64,000 nucleotides of DNA from Neurospora tetrasperma FGSC 2508 (Eukaryota; Ascomycota; Sordariomycetes; Sordariales; Sordariaceae): NCBI RefSeq assembly GCF_000213175.1, contig NW_009799104.1, forward strand, positions 3,002,730-3,066,729, given 5' to 3'. The first letter of the stretch is position 1. Each line of letters begins with the position of its first letter. The position numbers and the translations under genes were made by a program. The notes under the pieces were generated by a model that was given only the letters and a program-made list of their open reading frames with translations, made no database searches and had not been told where the DNA came from. Below are positions 38,022-49,165 of this stretch, in pieces.

Positions 38022-40483
38022 CTAGGATAGGAACCTGAAGATGGAGAGGGTGTCGCGCAAGATATTATCGTGGGACAACGGAGCGGGTAAGCACTGCGGT
38101 GCCGGCGCGGAACAGGGCTTTGTGAGCGCTTGAGGTTCCCAGACGGGTGGCGGTTGCGTTGCGATTGCGCGGTTCGAGCGTTGGAGCTGAGAGTTCGTTC
38201 GTTGTAAGTGGTGGTGGTAGTGGTGGTGGTGGTGGTCGGTTTGGTGGTGTCTTTCGTTGGTGTCTGTCTCCAAATTTTCCCCAAAAAGAAGAAAAAAAAG
38301 GAAGAAAAAAAAAAACGGATAAAAAAGGTACAAGAAAGCAATGCCTTGATTAAAATGTGGACAAGTCAAACAAGGATCCAGCCAGATAGCCCAGATCGAT
38401 ACGATAGCAACCGCGACGACCCGGAAAGGAGGGACCGACAATACCTAGTAGATGTGAGATGTGGACGCAAAGAAGGGGCGGAAATCGTGGGATGACTCCA
38501 GGGGGGCCCTTGAAGAAGCTGTCGGTTAACGTCAGGTACCTCTCGACTATTACAGTCAGGTACGTATGTCAGGGATGTCGGCTATGTCATGTACACTATG
38601 TCATATGTGTTAGGTACGGTAACGTAGAGGTAAGGTAAGGTGGTGCAGGAGCTAAGGTAGCAGGCGGCGAACAGGATGGGACTCGGCTCCAGATTGCCTG
38701 CTGAGATTTGTCGGATGCAATGTAAGAATGGAGGGGGATTGAGCAATGGGAGACCTCTACGTTCCAAATATCACGGTTGTATGTCGCCAACGGCGCGAAA
38801 CGGAAAGGGTCGGGAATACTATTTTGAGTTGTTTAACTTGCAGTAATAACAAAGTCTGGTCTCCATAAGAACCACCTAAGGCCGGTTACGTTACTGGTCA
38901 CTGCTGGTTCTCTAAAGCCTTCTTTCTTCCACTAGCCGCTGAAGACAGTGCAATTGGATGTGCCCAGCAAATCGCCTTCTCTGCCGTGGGTAGTGTAAGG
39001 TGACTGGCCGCAAGGTAGTACCTTATCGCACAACTCGACGACGAGACAAGAGAGAAAAAGGACGGGGGTCAAGAGTGAGAACGAGAAAAGACATTTGGAG
39101 CGCCTGGGGTGAATGACGGGAGGTTTCGTGTTTACCCCCGATGGTCCCAGGTTGAAACTTCACCAGAACATGGAAAAGAATACCAGTCCCGTTTCCTTGT
39201 TGTTTGGATATTCGCTGGAGGCAGGTGTACTTTGGCCCGGTCAGGTAGGTAGACAGAAGGTACCGGCCGAGAGTGCAGTCATTCCTCGTGCCACTAAATG
39301 CTAGCTGAAGAAGTACTGTGAACACTACACTAGAGGTAGTGCTTCCCTATAATTGGGAGGTACTCCACATGTACAACACGATATAACCAAATGTTTGTTC
39401 CTTTACTTTTCTTTTCCCCTGACATATAGTCGCAGTCACTGGTGCATATTAACGTCGGAAGAAATAAGATATGTAGGTAGCAAGACATGCCCGCCATAGT
39501 ATGTAGACGGGAATTACATACCTCTACCTACCTGTAGCACTGCAGGTAGAGTGCAGACTGTTCCTTCCATGTGCAGGATATTACAAGCGATAAACACAAG
39601 CAAGCGATGGAAGGATACATAAAGGTAGGTAAGGTAGGTACCTGTAGTATCTTTCTCGATCCCGATTCTTCCTCCTTCCCTCCTCCTTCCTCTCTCATCG
39701 TCTTCAAAGAGAAAGGCCGAGGAAGCGTCCCCAACCCCCATCGCCCGCCGTCTCGCATCAAGGAGAAAACAAAAAAAACCAACAAAAAAAAAGGAACCAT
39801 CGGGATCGGTTGCAGGTTGGAACGCAGGCCAGGCAAGCCGATTGGCCTAGTTGGACGTCGATTGTCGAACATGGCCTGACTTTTTCCCATGGCTCAAGGC
39901 ACGCCGGGCCCTTGAGGGAATGGATCGTTGGGGATCAGAGGGTTTGTGAAGGTCGATTCGCTGAAGAGACGGGGCATCAGTGAACGAGGCCAATCGGTGG
40001 GGGGACCCTGGCGTTTTGCTGCTGGGGTTCTGACGCAGCTTTCAATGACTTTGAGCCCATTTGCCCTGAAAATCATGCCACTTTTCGATTTGCACGAGTG
40101 AGGCCCCACCGCCAAGCCGGCAGTGGCTTGTGGCAGCGCCCACTCTGACTGGCTGTACCCATCTCAGTGGCTGTCAGCCTAGGTACCTAGTTGCGTTGCA
40201 AGGCTTGTCCATTTGTTCTTGGTGTGTTCTAGACCTCCGACCATCAGCCATTTGCGACACCAGCAGCTCACCACCCATCCAAGTCCACCGCAAGTACCCG
40301 ACCCTACCTAGGTACTGGAAGTACTCTCAGTCTCTGCCCATCATTCTTCGCCCACACACCATTGTTTGCCGCGTGCCGTTGCCTCGGTCTTTATGGAACA
40401 GGGAAGTTGAACGGCGAACGGGACCCGAGAGCTTATCGACCGATTCGATGACGGACGGGAACGACGGCATGCCGGCGACATAC

Positions 40484-40516
40484 ACACACACACACGCACA
40501 CACACGCACACACACG
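40484..40516. repeat. Interrupted (AC)n microsatellite
   Basis: An AC repeat is regularly interrupted by G (ACACACGC units). It lies in the intergenic region between the bHLH gene and atg12. Confidence 0.9.
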
Positions 40517-41728
40517 CCGGGATTGAACCTTTCCTTGTCAAGAAAATCAAAACAAGCACACGACCATCAACAGCACCGGGAACGCGCGCGATACTGACAT
40601 CTTTTTGAGCACGGCACAGCAACAGGAACGAATGCTCCGCGGATGATCAGGCGGGGGGTACGGCTTCCGTCACAGCTTAAGCCCCGCAAAAGGAGATCGC
40701 CGTTTCGATGACGCCGCCAGTCCACCCCCGTGTGCGACCGACAAACCGCTGTATATAAGCTTACTACTTGTACACATTAGATAGGTATATACAGTATAGG
40801 CCAGTTCATGGAAATCCTAACTAACCCGCAATCCGCTGGAACGCTCGCTCATCGAGATTGGTGTACATGTATCTTTTCACATCCCGATCATAACCACAAC
40901 CCATCTAGCCATCAACACGATGAAAGGATGCCATGGTACATTCTTTGCAGCGGCGTTACATGTAAAGAGACCGGGCATGGAACTTCTGATACTTTTAAAT
41001 TTCCAGCGGAGTTTTCCATATGCAAGTCATCGACGATTGGTCACGATCGAGATGAAAGAGATATATCGTTTGTGCAGGCTCGTTATGCAACAGCCTTTGC
41101 ATGTTGCACAAGTTGTCTCTTATCACTTCTGTTGACCACAGGTCCCTTGATAGCCGATGATGCCCGGAAATGTTTCCGTCGTAGTTGCTTGCATGCGCTC
41201 TTTGTTTACTAGAGGCTCCGAGAAATGGGTACGAACGACATCATCAGCTCCAAGCGCGATCTCTGTGCCTTCTTTTGAGCTTTGATGTCCGGTTGTCAAA
41301 ATCGGGACAATCCCGAAGAAATGAATACAGCAACCCTAACCCTCAAACAATTACGCCCGTACCTGACACTTGGTGCAACCATGTCTCCACTTTCTCCTTC
41401 CGCTTGCAATCGCCAATCAAGTGTCATCTCGTTGCCCAGCTGATCCTTGACAACAACCATCAACATCGTCGTCAACATCATCAGCCTCACTCCGGCTTAC
41501 AAGCAGAGTCACCTGAATATAGCCGTTGGATCTCAGGCTGTTCAACAAAGCTACCAAAGGAACACCACGATCAAGTCCAACCGAGAAACTGGTCCAAGCG
41601 CTTAATCATCACCAAGCAAACAAACAAACAAACACGAACAGGACAAACCCGTGATACGGTTCATCGCTTCACCTTTCAATTCAACCTCTCTCTTTCTGTT
41701 CATCACCTCACATCCAGACAACCCCAAA

Positions 41729-42312
41729 ATGGCATCCTCCCAACCCCCACATGGCACCGCCTCCCCCCCATCCCTCCACGACGACAACCCAAACTCATCA
41801 ACAGCCTCCCCTGTCCTCGAAGGCCGCGACTCGCCCAATCTGCCGCTGACCATGACCGCCTCCACGGTTTTGATGACGCTCCCGCGGGACGCCACCGCCG
41901 CCCTCGCCGAAGCCGGGACCTTTGACCAAGAAAAGGTGGTGATACGTTTCAAGCCGGTCGGGTCGGCGCCCGCGCTCCGGAGAGAGCAAGTCAAAGTGCT
42001 GAGCACGCACTCGTTCGAGACGGTGGTGGCGTACCTGCGGAAGACGCTGAAGGTGCAGGAGACGGAGAGCGTGTTTCTGTATGTGAATAGCGTGTTTGCG
42101 CCGGCGTTGGATGAGGTGGTGGGGAACTTGTGGAGGGTGAGTTTACTTTGGTTTTTTCGGTTTTTGGTGAAGGTGGTAATAATTCCGGGGGTGATGATAG
42201 TGTCAAGTGCGAGTAACTGTGAAATGTGTGCTAATGATGTGTGTTGCAGTGCTTTAAGGATTCTACGAACCAGTTGAATGTTTCGTATTCGATGACGCCG
42301 TCTTTTGGGTGA
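41729..42312 (+). CDS. atg12: Ubiquitin-like autophagy protein Atg12
   Basis: Ubiquitin-like modifier that is conjugated to Atg5 by Atg7 and Atg10. The conjugate acts as the E3 for Atg8 lipidation on the growing autophagosome. Two exons (41729-42136 and 42250-42312) with a 113-nt intron give 156 residues. The N-terminal about 65 residues are a flexible Ser/Pro-rich extension. The ubiquitin fold follows (VVIRFKPVG ... [12 protein letters not shown] ... [18 protein letters not shown]). The C-terminal exon adds the conserved [20 protein letters not shown], ending in the Gly156 needed for conjugation, with no residue to be removed. The ATG at 41729 was preferred over an upstream in-frame codon at 41651, because the conserved protein begins after it and the upstream stretch looks like leader. 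The gene converges with pan-2. Confidence 0.92.
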
Positions 42313-42690
42313 TCACCTCAAGTCTGAGAGGTGAATCAATCCCTGGAGACTTGCAGGGTCGGATCATATCTTATGAACAGCATGTTAGACGGTGTCAAGA
42401 TTGTGACGAGCCGTGTCGAAAAATCATCCAACAAACCTAGGATTGCTATGGAAACTTTAGCATCCTTGAGCAACTATCTGAAGGGTTTTGACACCACGGA
42501 ACGCCACACCGTCAAGGTCATCAATATCCACGGCACCTCACATCAAATTAAAGGGATCACGACAGAGGTACCTATCAATTACTACACTATCAACGTGAGG
42601 CAACGCTCTTATATCCAAAAACAGCAACACATTTTTGTTATCCCAACATCATGCAAGGGGTATTATCCTCCTCCCACCGCCACGCACGCA
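42313..42690. other. Convergent 3' spacer between atg12 and pan-2
   Basis: 378 nt between two stop codons on opposite strands. It contains only 3' untranslated DNA as far as I can see. Confidence 0.6.
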
Positions 42691-44031
42691 CTACAGCATT
42701 ACTCGCGCATCCTTCTCACCCTCGCCTTCAGCCTTAGCAGACGCATTCGCATTCATCAGCCTCCTCACATCCCCCACAAAGGCCTCCACCTCCTCCTTCG
42801 CCATCGGGTACGTATGCTCCTCGGCCGGATAACTCCCGCCCTTGACTTCATCCCTATACGTCTCAATAGCCCTCAACGCCTCCCCCCACACATCGCCATA
42901 CTTCTTGACAAACTTGGGCAAGAACCTCCCAGGCGGGAAATTCCCCGTCATATCCGCCTGCACCAGCACCTGTCCACTCGTGCCGTTTCCAGCACCAATG
43001 CCAATCGTCGGGATTTTCAGGAGACCGGTGATGAAGGCCGCCACCTCCTGCGGCACGGCCTCCACCACCACGGCGAAAGCACCGGCCTCCTGGACGGCCA
43101 GGGCGTCTCGGAGTAATCGCTTGGCGGATTCTTTGGATTTGCCCTGGACGCGGAAGCCACCCAGAGCGTTTTGGCGCTGGGGAGTGAGCCCGATGTGGGC
43201 GAGCACGGGGATGCCGGCGGTGGTGATGGCGCGGATGGTGGGTGCCATCTCGGCGCCGCCTTCGAGTTTGACGGCGGACACGCGGCCTTCTTTGATGAAG
43301 CGGATGGCGGTGGAGAGGGCTTGTTGGGGCGAGATTTCGTAGGAGCCCATGGGGAGGTCGCCGACCTGGGAGCATGGTTAGTGTTTGTTTGTTTACTCAC
43401 TTTTGGTAACGGGATGGACGAGTAGGATAGGGGCAGTGAAATAGGACAAGGGATGAAATCGGTGAGACGGATCACGGAAGAATAGGAGTAGGTATAAACA
43501 AAGGGTTCTCAAATAGAGACCATGGGATGAGAGGATATAAGATGTTGGAAGAAAGAAAAAACTCACAGTAAAAGCCCGGCTAGTAGCCCTCGCCACACTC
43601 CGACAATGCAGCAACATCTCCTCCACCAACACCTCGCTCGTGTCCTCCATCCCCAGAGCAACCATGGCCAGGCTGTCGCCCACGAGGATCATGTCCATGC
43701 CCGCGTGCTCGGCCACGTGTGCCGAAGGGAAATCGTGCGCCGTGATCATGGTGATTTTCTCGCCCTTTTTGTACATGGACTGCAGCGTGTTGAGCGTGAC
43801 CTTTTTGCGGGGGCTGGTGGGCGGGAGGCCCATGGGGGAGTGAGAAGAATAGCGGGTTTGGATTTGCACATGTTGGTGGTGGTGTAGTTGGGGTTGGTAG
43901 TATCCCGTGGTGTTGAGGTGTGGTTGAGATGCAATGGCACCACGCAGCAGGATTAATGGTTTGTAATTGGTACCCCTGGAAAGGAAGGGAGAAGACCTCC
44001 GGAGTAGTGAAGATGTTATTTGCTTGTGCAT
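42691..44031 (-). CDS. pan-2: 3-methyl-2-oxobutanoate hydroxymethyltransferase (ketopantoate synthase)
   Basis: First committed enzyme of pantothenate (vitamin B5) synthesis, adding a hydroxymethyl group from methylenetetrahydrofolate to 2-oxoisovalerate. Two exons (44031-43567 and 43365-42691) are joined over a 201-nt intron, giving 379 residues. The first about 65 residues are rich in Arg, Ser and His and poor in acids, typical of a mitochondrial presequence. PanB motifs follow: TMITAHDFPSAHVAEHAGMD, then VGDSLAMV with metal-ligand Asp119. Across the splice junction comes VGDLPMGSYE with the second metal Asp158. Later blocks are VKLEGG, AHIGLTPQ, VVVEAVP with the probable catalytic Glu, and IGIGAGNGTSGQVLV. 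The pan-2 name rests on this enzyme being the N. crassa pan-2 product. Confidence 0.94.
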
Positions 44032-46196
44032 TATGGTGGTTCAGGTGTGGTGGCTGTGGTGTTATGATATAAGTGGTGAGAGGCGTATGTAAAGTACCGG
44101 TCCAGAATATACGCAATGTGAAGGTACAACGGAATGAATGAAGAGACTTTGCGATGCTTGGAACAATCGATGCAACTTTTCCTGACGGTTTTGGTGGTTG
44201 ATGGAAATAGCAATGCTGCACTGAAAGTAATTGATTGAGAAGAAGAGAGAATGATTTCTACATTTGCGCCATTTTTTTTCCTTACTGCGCCCGGCTCCTC
44301 CTTTTTATTTCAACTCCAGAAGCCATGATGGTTTTTGCTGCGTAGAATTGAGTATATCTCACAAATTTCTTGGTGTTCTTTGCCGTTTCCGCCAAGTGTC
44401 AAGGGGGACTGGGACCCGCCGGCTTGTTCGGGCGTTCGGAGAAAGACCCACACTACCCACTTTACCGGTCGCTTGGATGTGCTTGATTGGCTGTGTTCCT
44501 GGGGCCGAGGCATCGGTGACTGTCGACTGACACTCACTGGCGCTGCACTAACAATTTTGGGTCTGACACAAACGCAAGCATCTTGATGATGTTCGTCTCC
44601 GAACGGACACCGAGAACATTGACGGTGTTGACCTGCCTATCGTGATGGTTTGAGGCTCTATAGACTATTGTAGAGGGCAGTGAAAGACTTTCTGTGCCGT
44701 GTCAGATAGGTAGCATCTATGCAACCACTTTATGTAAACCCGCCGACTTTGGCTTCAGATGACATTGTGAACTGCGGGGAATTGGTCCAGAGCCGAAGAC
44801 TCGGTGTTGGACTACCTTATATCGTGGGCTTAAGAGATGAATATATCCATCTTGGACCTTGAACTTGCTGCCTGGACTATCTGAAGCTTCATTAGGACCG
44901 TACACAGAGTCGCAGGCAATCAGCAAAGTTTATGATGCCCAAAATGTAGCACCCTTCAAGGAGACCGCATGACCCGTGTACCTGGTCGCTGGTTAACAGC
45001 CATCACTAACCACACCACCAACCAAACTTCCTTCTGTTAAGTCTAGTCTAGTGCTTCCTGTTCCCCAGACTTTTTCCGCCATTCACAGTTGAATCTTGAC
45101 GCCGGATCGCCGGCCACTCTTATGGCCGCAAGTCCGATGGTGGGTGACTGTATCCCACAAGTTAATGGAGTGAGTTGTTCCTTCATTGGCACCACACACA
45201 CACACACCATTGTCAAGATCGTTCGTATATCCCGTATTTGGATCTGAGTCAACTCTTATGTTATGTGTATGGTGAGAGGCACGGAACGGGTTCAAGTATC
45301 ATTGATCCATACTGTGTATGGACGTCACATCGACCGCTTGGTTAAAGGCTGTTGATGCGCCGTTCTTTATTAGATGTTGCTGTTGACTATTGTGTCTGTT
45401 GTTGGTGACCGGATTTGGCTTGGAGACAAAGCAAACATGTAACACCACCCCCTAAATGTACCTTGCGGTTGGTAAATTCGACGAAGTTGCCTTGATGAGG
45501 TTGATTGGAGTTGACTCCTCCTGCTGTCCCGTCATTCCCCGTCCTCAACATCTGAAGCACAACAGCCGGTCCCGACCTGGGAGTGACCGCCAATGAATCA
45601 CTATCGCTTCCTTCAGCGCATGACCTTCCCCACTCCTGGCTGCTTATCATTCGCTCGCGGCCGGCAAATGCACCCCTGGCTGCTACCACCTGAGGAGGTC
45701 AGCGCTGTACGGTAAGCCTGACGTCGTGGACGATCGTCGCTACTGCGGGCGGGAACGTGACAAGGAGTGCGACTTGTCTCATTCATCCCACTTTGTTCCC
45801 AACTTCGACTTTCCGACCTGTGAATAATCAATCAAACCATCGACACTTTGCCATATCAGCTTCAGTGCCTACCTATTCGAGTCCATTCGCGATAACCTCC
45901 CCGCCATCTTTGGCTGTCAGCAACGCCCAAGCTTCGCTTTCAACCCACTTCGGCCGCAGCCGGTAGACCAGACGAGAGCGACATTGCATCTCGCCACCAC
46001 CCGCCGACCACGCATCCAACTGCCTACTTCCGCATTCTGCAGTCTTGACACTTGTCATCCGTTCACAACATCGGATTATACGATAACGCGACTATTTGCG
46101 ACTTCGCTTCAGATTCCCTGCGACAACTCGAAGCTAGATACCACTTCATTCTTATCAAAACGGCAGAACCGAGCGCGAGTTTCTGATAGAGACAAC
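44032..46196. other. Divergent promoter region of pan-2 and ubc8
   Basis: 2.17 kb without a coding frame that I can support. It contains a short (AC)n run at about 45190-45204 and a C/A-rich leader-like stretch (45800-46196) before the ubc8 start. Confidence 0.6.
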
Positions 46197-47365
46197 ATGA
46201 GTTCCCCACGCCGCCGTATCGAGACAGATGTGAGTTGCGATAGTGTTTACGTTCAGCTACGAATCAAGGACACACGTGCTAATATGTACATTGGCAACAG
46301 GTCATGAAGATGTACGAATCCCGTCCTTACAAAGCTCCAACAACCCTTTCCCACGAGCGCCCTGTTAACACGACTGATACGACAGGCTCATGAGCGACTA
46401 TGAGGTTACTTTGGTGAACGATAATAGTATGGATGCACCCTTTCCAACTCCCTGTAGGAAACAATCAACTTCCGGTTTCGGAGCGCTGACATGGAAAATG
46501 CAGTGTAAGATGCGACAACTAAATGATCCGAGCTGGGATGCTGGGCTTACCTAACAACACAACAGGCAGGAATTCTATGTGAGGTTCAAAGGGCCTGCCG
46601 AAAGTTTGTCTACCCAATATCTTCCATTCCCTGTCTCACCTGTGCTCAAGCCGCCAGATGTGACTCGAGGATCTTACAGTCGCTAACACCAAGCCCTCCC
46701 TACAGCACCCTTTGAAGGCGGCATCTGGAAAGTCCGCGTCGAGCTACCCGATCAGTATCCATACAAATCCCCTAGCATTGGCTTCGTGAACCGAATCTTC
46801 CATCCCAACATTGATGAGCTGTAAGTGGGGACTGATACCAAACTGATTGCACCATCCGAGGAAATAATCACGACAATACGTCGGGCGGGCTCTGGTTCGC
46901 CGGGGAGAAACATGCAACAAATGATGGGCCACTCGCCGCAAAAGACCAATTGGGGCTAACCAAATACGCCGCATACCAGATCCGGATCGGTTTGTCTAGA
47001 CGTCATTAACCAAACATGGTCGCCAATGTTCGATATGATCAACATCTTTGAAGTATTCCTGCCTCAGCTTCTACGTTACCCGAACCCTACCGATCCTCTC
47101 AACGGTGAGGCCGCTGCCATGTTGCTTAGAGAACCCAAGACCTACGAGAACAAGGTGAAGGGTATGTCAACACATGGCATTGTTTTGGAGTATAGAAAGT
47201 GGAGAAGCTGAAATGATTTTTGCAGAATATGTCCAGAAGTACGCGAGTAAGGACGCGGCAGACGAGGCGGACGCAGAAAGTGAAGACGACGGCGAACTAT
47301 CATCCGTGGCTAGCTTCGACGAGGAAGACGACGAGGAGGCCGCCGGTAAGATGGACGACGTCTAG
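46197..47365 (+). CDS. ubc8: Ubiquitin-conjugating enzyme E2, Ubc8/UBE2H type, with a 1-nt exon
   Basis: E2 of the Ubc8/UBE2H class. In yeast Ubc8 acts with the GID E3 ligase to mark gluconeogenic enzymes for degradation; that role here is inferred. Eight exons give 186 residues: 46197-46229, 46301-46311 (11 nt), 46386-46426, 46504 (1 nt), 46566-46603, 46706-46820, 46980-47161 and 47226-47365. The exon lengths sum to 561 nt, exactly 187 codons. The protein starts [11 protein letters not shown], then has the E2 core with PFEGGIW, the HPNID block and the active Cys in [12 protein letters not shown], followed by [19 protein letters not shown]. The C-terminal tail is acidic (Asp/Glu/Ser-rich), as in the family. 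The codon for Met in NDNMQEF is assembled from A46426, T46504 and G46566. Alternatives without the single-base exon that I tested hit stops or lose the frame. Confidence 0.9.
46427..46565 (+). other. Two introns flanking a single-nucleotide exon in ubc8
   Basis: The first intron (46427-46503, 77 nt) has donor GTATGG, branch CTGAC and acceptor ATGCAG. The exon is T46504. The second intron (46505-46565, 61 nt) has donor GTAAGA, branch CTAAC and acceptor AACAG. Both sets of signals are good for Neurospora. Removing both leaves A-T-G then CAG GAA TTC, the conserved Met-Gln-Glu-Phe. The acceptor of the first intron (ATGCAG) repeats the exon word ATG CAG. Confidence 0.8.
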
Positions 47366-48076
47366 GTTGGTAGTCCTCCAACGAATTCTGAAGGCTCTTC
47401 GAATCCTGAAGGCCCCTCATATTCAGACGGCATTTTAGGTCGTCTTTGCGTCACTTCGCATTTATCAGCGGCAGGAGTTGTTTTCTTCGGGGTGTTCAAG
47501 GGCCTCTGTTTCGAACCGGCGTTGAATAAGGTATCTATGGGTTGGGACTTTTTTTGGTTTGCTTAGGTCACTCGCTTTGTTTTCTCCCCTCTGATTCTAG
47601 GACTGTTCATACACATCATCTCAGTGCAAATCGTTATATCATTCCGTTAGAATGCTCTGGCTTTTAGTGCATTGCCTTCGTGTGGAAAAATAACCAGCTT
47701 TTTTCAGTCTAGTGATGTTTTCCTGCTTTTCCTGCTTTTCCTGCTTGAGGAGGCCCAGGGAGACTCAAGTCTAAAACCATCACTGAGGCACAGTTGAGTT
47801 GCAACAGAGTTCTAATATTAATCCTACGTTAGGTGTGAAAAGTTGTCACAACAAGATCTATTGCGAGGTGATCTGAGGTCCGCGCTCATTTTTTGTTTTC
47901 AGTCATTTTGGCATCACCTGGGGACAACACCTCTATTTATGTTATTCAAAATCCTGATCCGTCGTTGCGGTCCGGTTTGACAAATGTCTATTCGAATTCA
48001 AATCCTTCCATCAACCCACCTCCCTCTCGCTGCCTTCCTTTCCTCCCCTTCCTTACCCATCGAGATCCCTCCTAGC
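47366..48076. other. Intergenic 3' spacer between ubc8 and the pectinesterase gene
   Basis: About 710 nt between convergent stop codons. It has a TTTTCCTGC triplication near 47720-47745 but no gene. Confidence 0.6.
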
Positions 48077-49165
48077 TCACATATAGCTAGAATCATAGTA
48101 ACCCTGACGAGTGTAACGACTCCCCAGCACCGACTCAATCTTGACGGGGGAATCCAACTTCTTACCAAAGCTCGCCCTGGTCCCGCTCGCGCCCGCACCG
48201 GTGTTAGCGTACTCGCCAAACTCAACGTTGCTGGTCCTCTCATCGCCGTTGTTCCAGATCTGCCAGCCGGCAGGGTTGATCACGTTGGTCATGCTGGTTT
48301 TCTGGAAGGTCACGCGAGCGAATTGGCGCCAAGGACGACCGAGGTAATAGGCTCCCGAGGGCACATTGTTACCGGCAGCGGCGGCGATGGAGCAGCTGTT
48401 GAAGACGTAGTTGGCTGGGTTGCTCGAAGAATCACGACCCGAGGCTGAATGATGATGCCAAGAAGAACAGTCAGTCAGTTACTGAACCAAATTGAAAGTG
48501 GAACAGTGAAATGGGCATGGGAAAAACATACCAGTGATATACCCAAGATTAGCAGCCATGACCTTGATATCGCACTTCTCAAACCACGCCGGTGCGCGCT
48601 GTCCAAAGATGAAATCCGTGGCTCCCTGAATCAACGTCCGCGCGTACAGCTGCGCTCCGTCCTCCGCCAGCAGCGTATCCTGGAATCCCTTCAACTGGCA
48701 TCCGTACACGCCCACGCCGTCGGCGGCCACGCTCAGCGCCACGGCTTGGCTGCCCTGGCCGTGGGCATTCTCAATGTTGAGATTATACAAGCGAGTGTTG
48801 CTGCTCTTGACGCGCACAGTAGCCGTCTGGTCGTTGTTTAGGCCATCGGCCTGGGACCTGTTGGCGATGATGGTGACGGTGTTGGAAGCGTAGCCGAGGG
48901 TGTTGGTGGTGTATCCGTAGATGGAAAGCTGGGCGGACCGAGCCGGGATCAGGACCTGTTCCCAGTAGGTGCCCGGGTAGATGAAGATGCACTGAGACCC
49001 GGAAGCCGTGGTGGAGAGGGCGTTGACGGCGGATTGGATGTTGGAGTACGGTTGGCCGGCGCCGACGCGGAGACAGGCGGAGGAAGGAGGAGAGATACGC
49101 GTGGCGGCGAGGGCGGAGGAGGAGAGGGAGAGAAGGGAGAGAAGCGGAAGGAGAAGGGACTTCAT
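48077..49165 (-). CDS. ce8-1: Secreted pectin methylesterase (CE8)
   Basis: Pectinesterase, removing methyl groups from homogalacturonan of plant cell walls so that lyases and hydrolases can act. Two exons (49165-48532 and 48444-48077) give 333 residues. Residues 1-20 form a signal peptide (hydrophobic core after MKS, ending Ala-Leu-Ala). The right-handed beta-helix carries the CE8 signatures: GFQDTLL with catalytic Asp163, GATDFIFGQ with Asp184, and YYLGRPWRQF with Arg248. The intron (87 nt) lies between these blocks. The length matches single-domain fungal CE8 enzymes, and there is no carbohydrate-binding module. An 850-nt upstream stretch leads to a G-rich tract at 50.0 kb. Induction by pectin is likely for the family but cannot be read here. 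The symbol is from memory. Confidence 0.92.

Larger units (their letters stand above)
37080..41728. other. Long intergenic region upstream of the bHLH gene and atg12
   Basis: 4.65 kb between divergent genes with no supportable coding frame. It includes a G9 tract near 37289, a T-rich run (37568-37595), an (AGGT)n repeat (37994-38021) and a GGT-rich stretch (38208-38240). It also has CTACCTAGGTA-type palindromes (39524-39535, 39623-39645, 40178-40191, 40303-40316) and an ACAC/ACGC repeat (about 40484-40516). The last about 400 nt before 41729 are A/C-rich, like a Neurospora leader. Confidence 0.6.

Noticed and set aside
40484-40516. Possible telomere-like or CRISPR-like repeat array
   Set aside because: Simple AC/GC dinucleotide repeat without spacers; CRISPR is not expected in a fungal nuclear genome.
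41185-41925. 246-codon plus-strand frame overlapping the atg12 leader and start
   Set aside because: It is rich in His, Gln and Pro from the A/C-rich leader and overlaps atg12 in another frame, with no domain.
46386-46504. Read-through of the first ubc8 intron (46427-46503) as coding sequence
   Set aside because: The frame is open, but joining it to either acceptor near 46565-46569 gives a stop within a few codons and loses the conserved Met-Gln-Glu-Phe.
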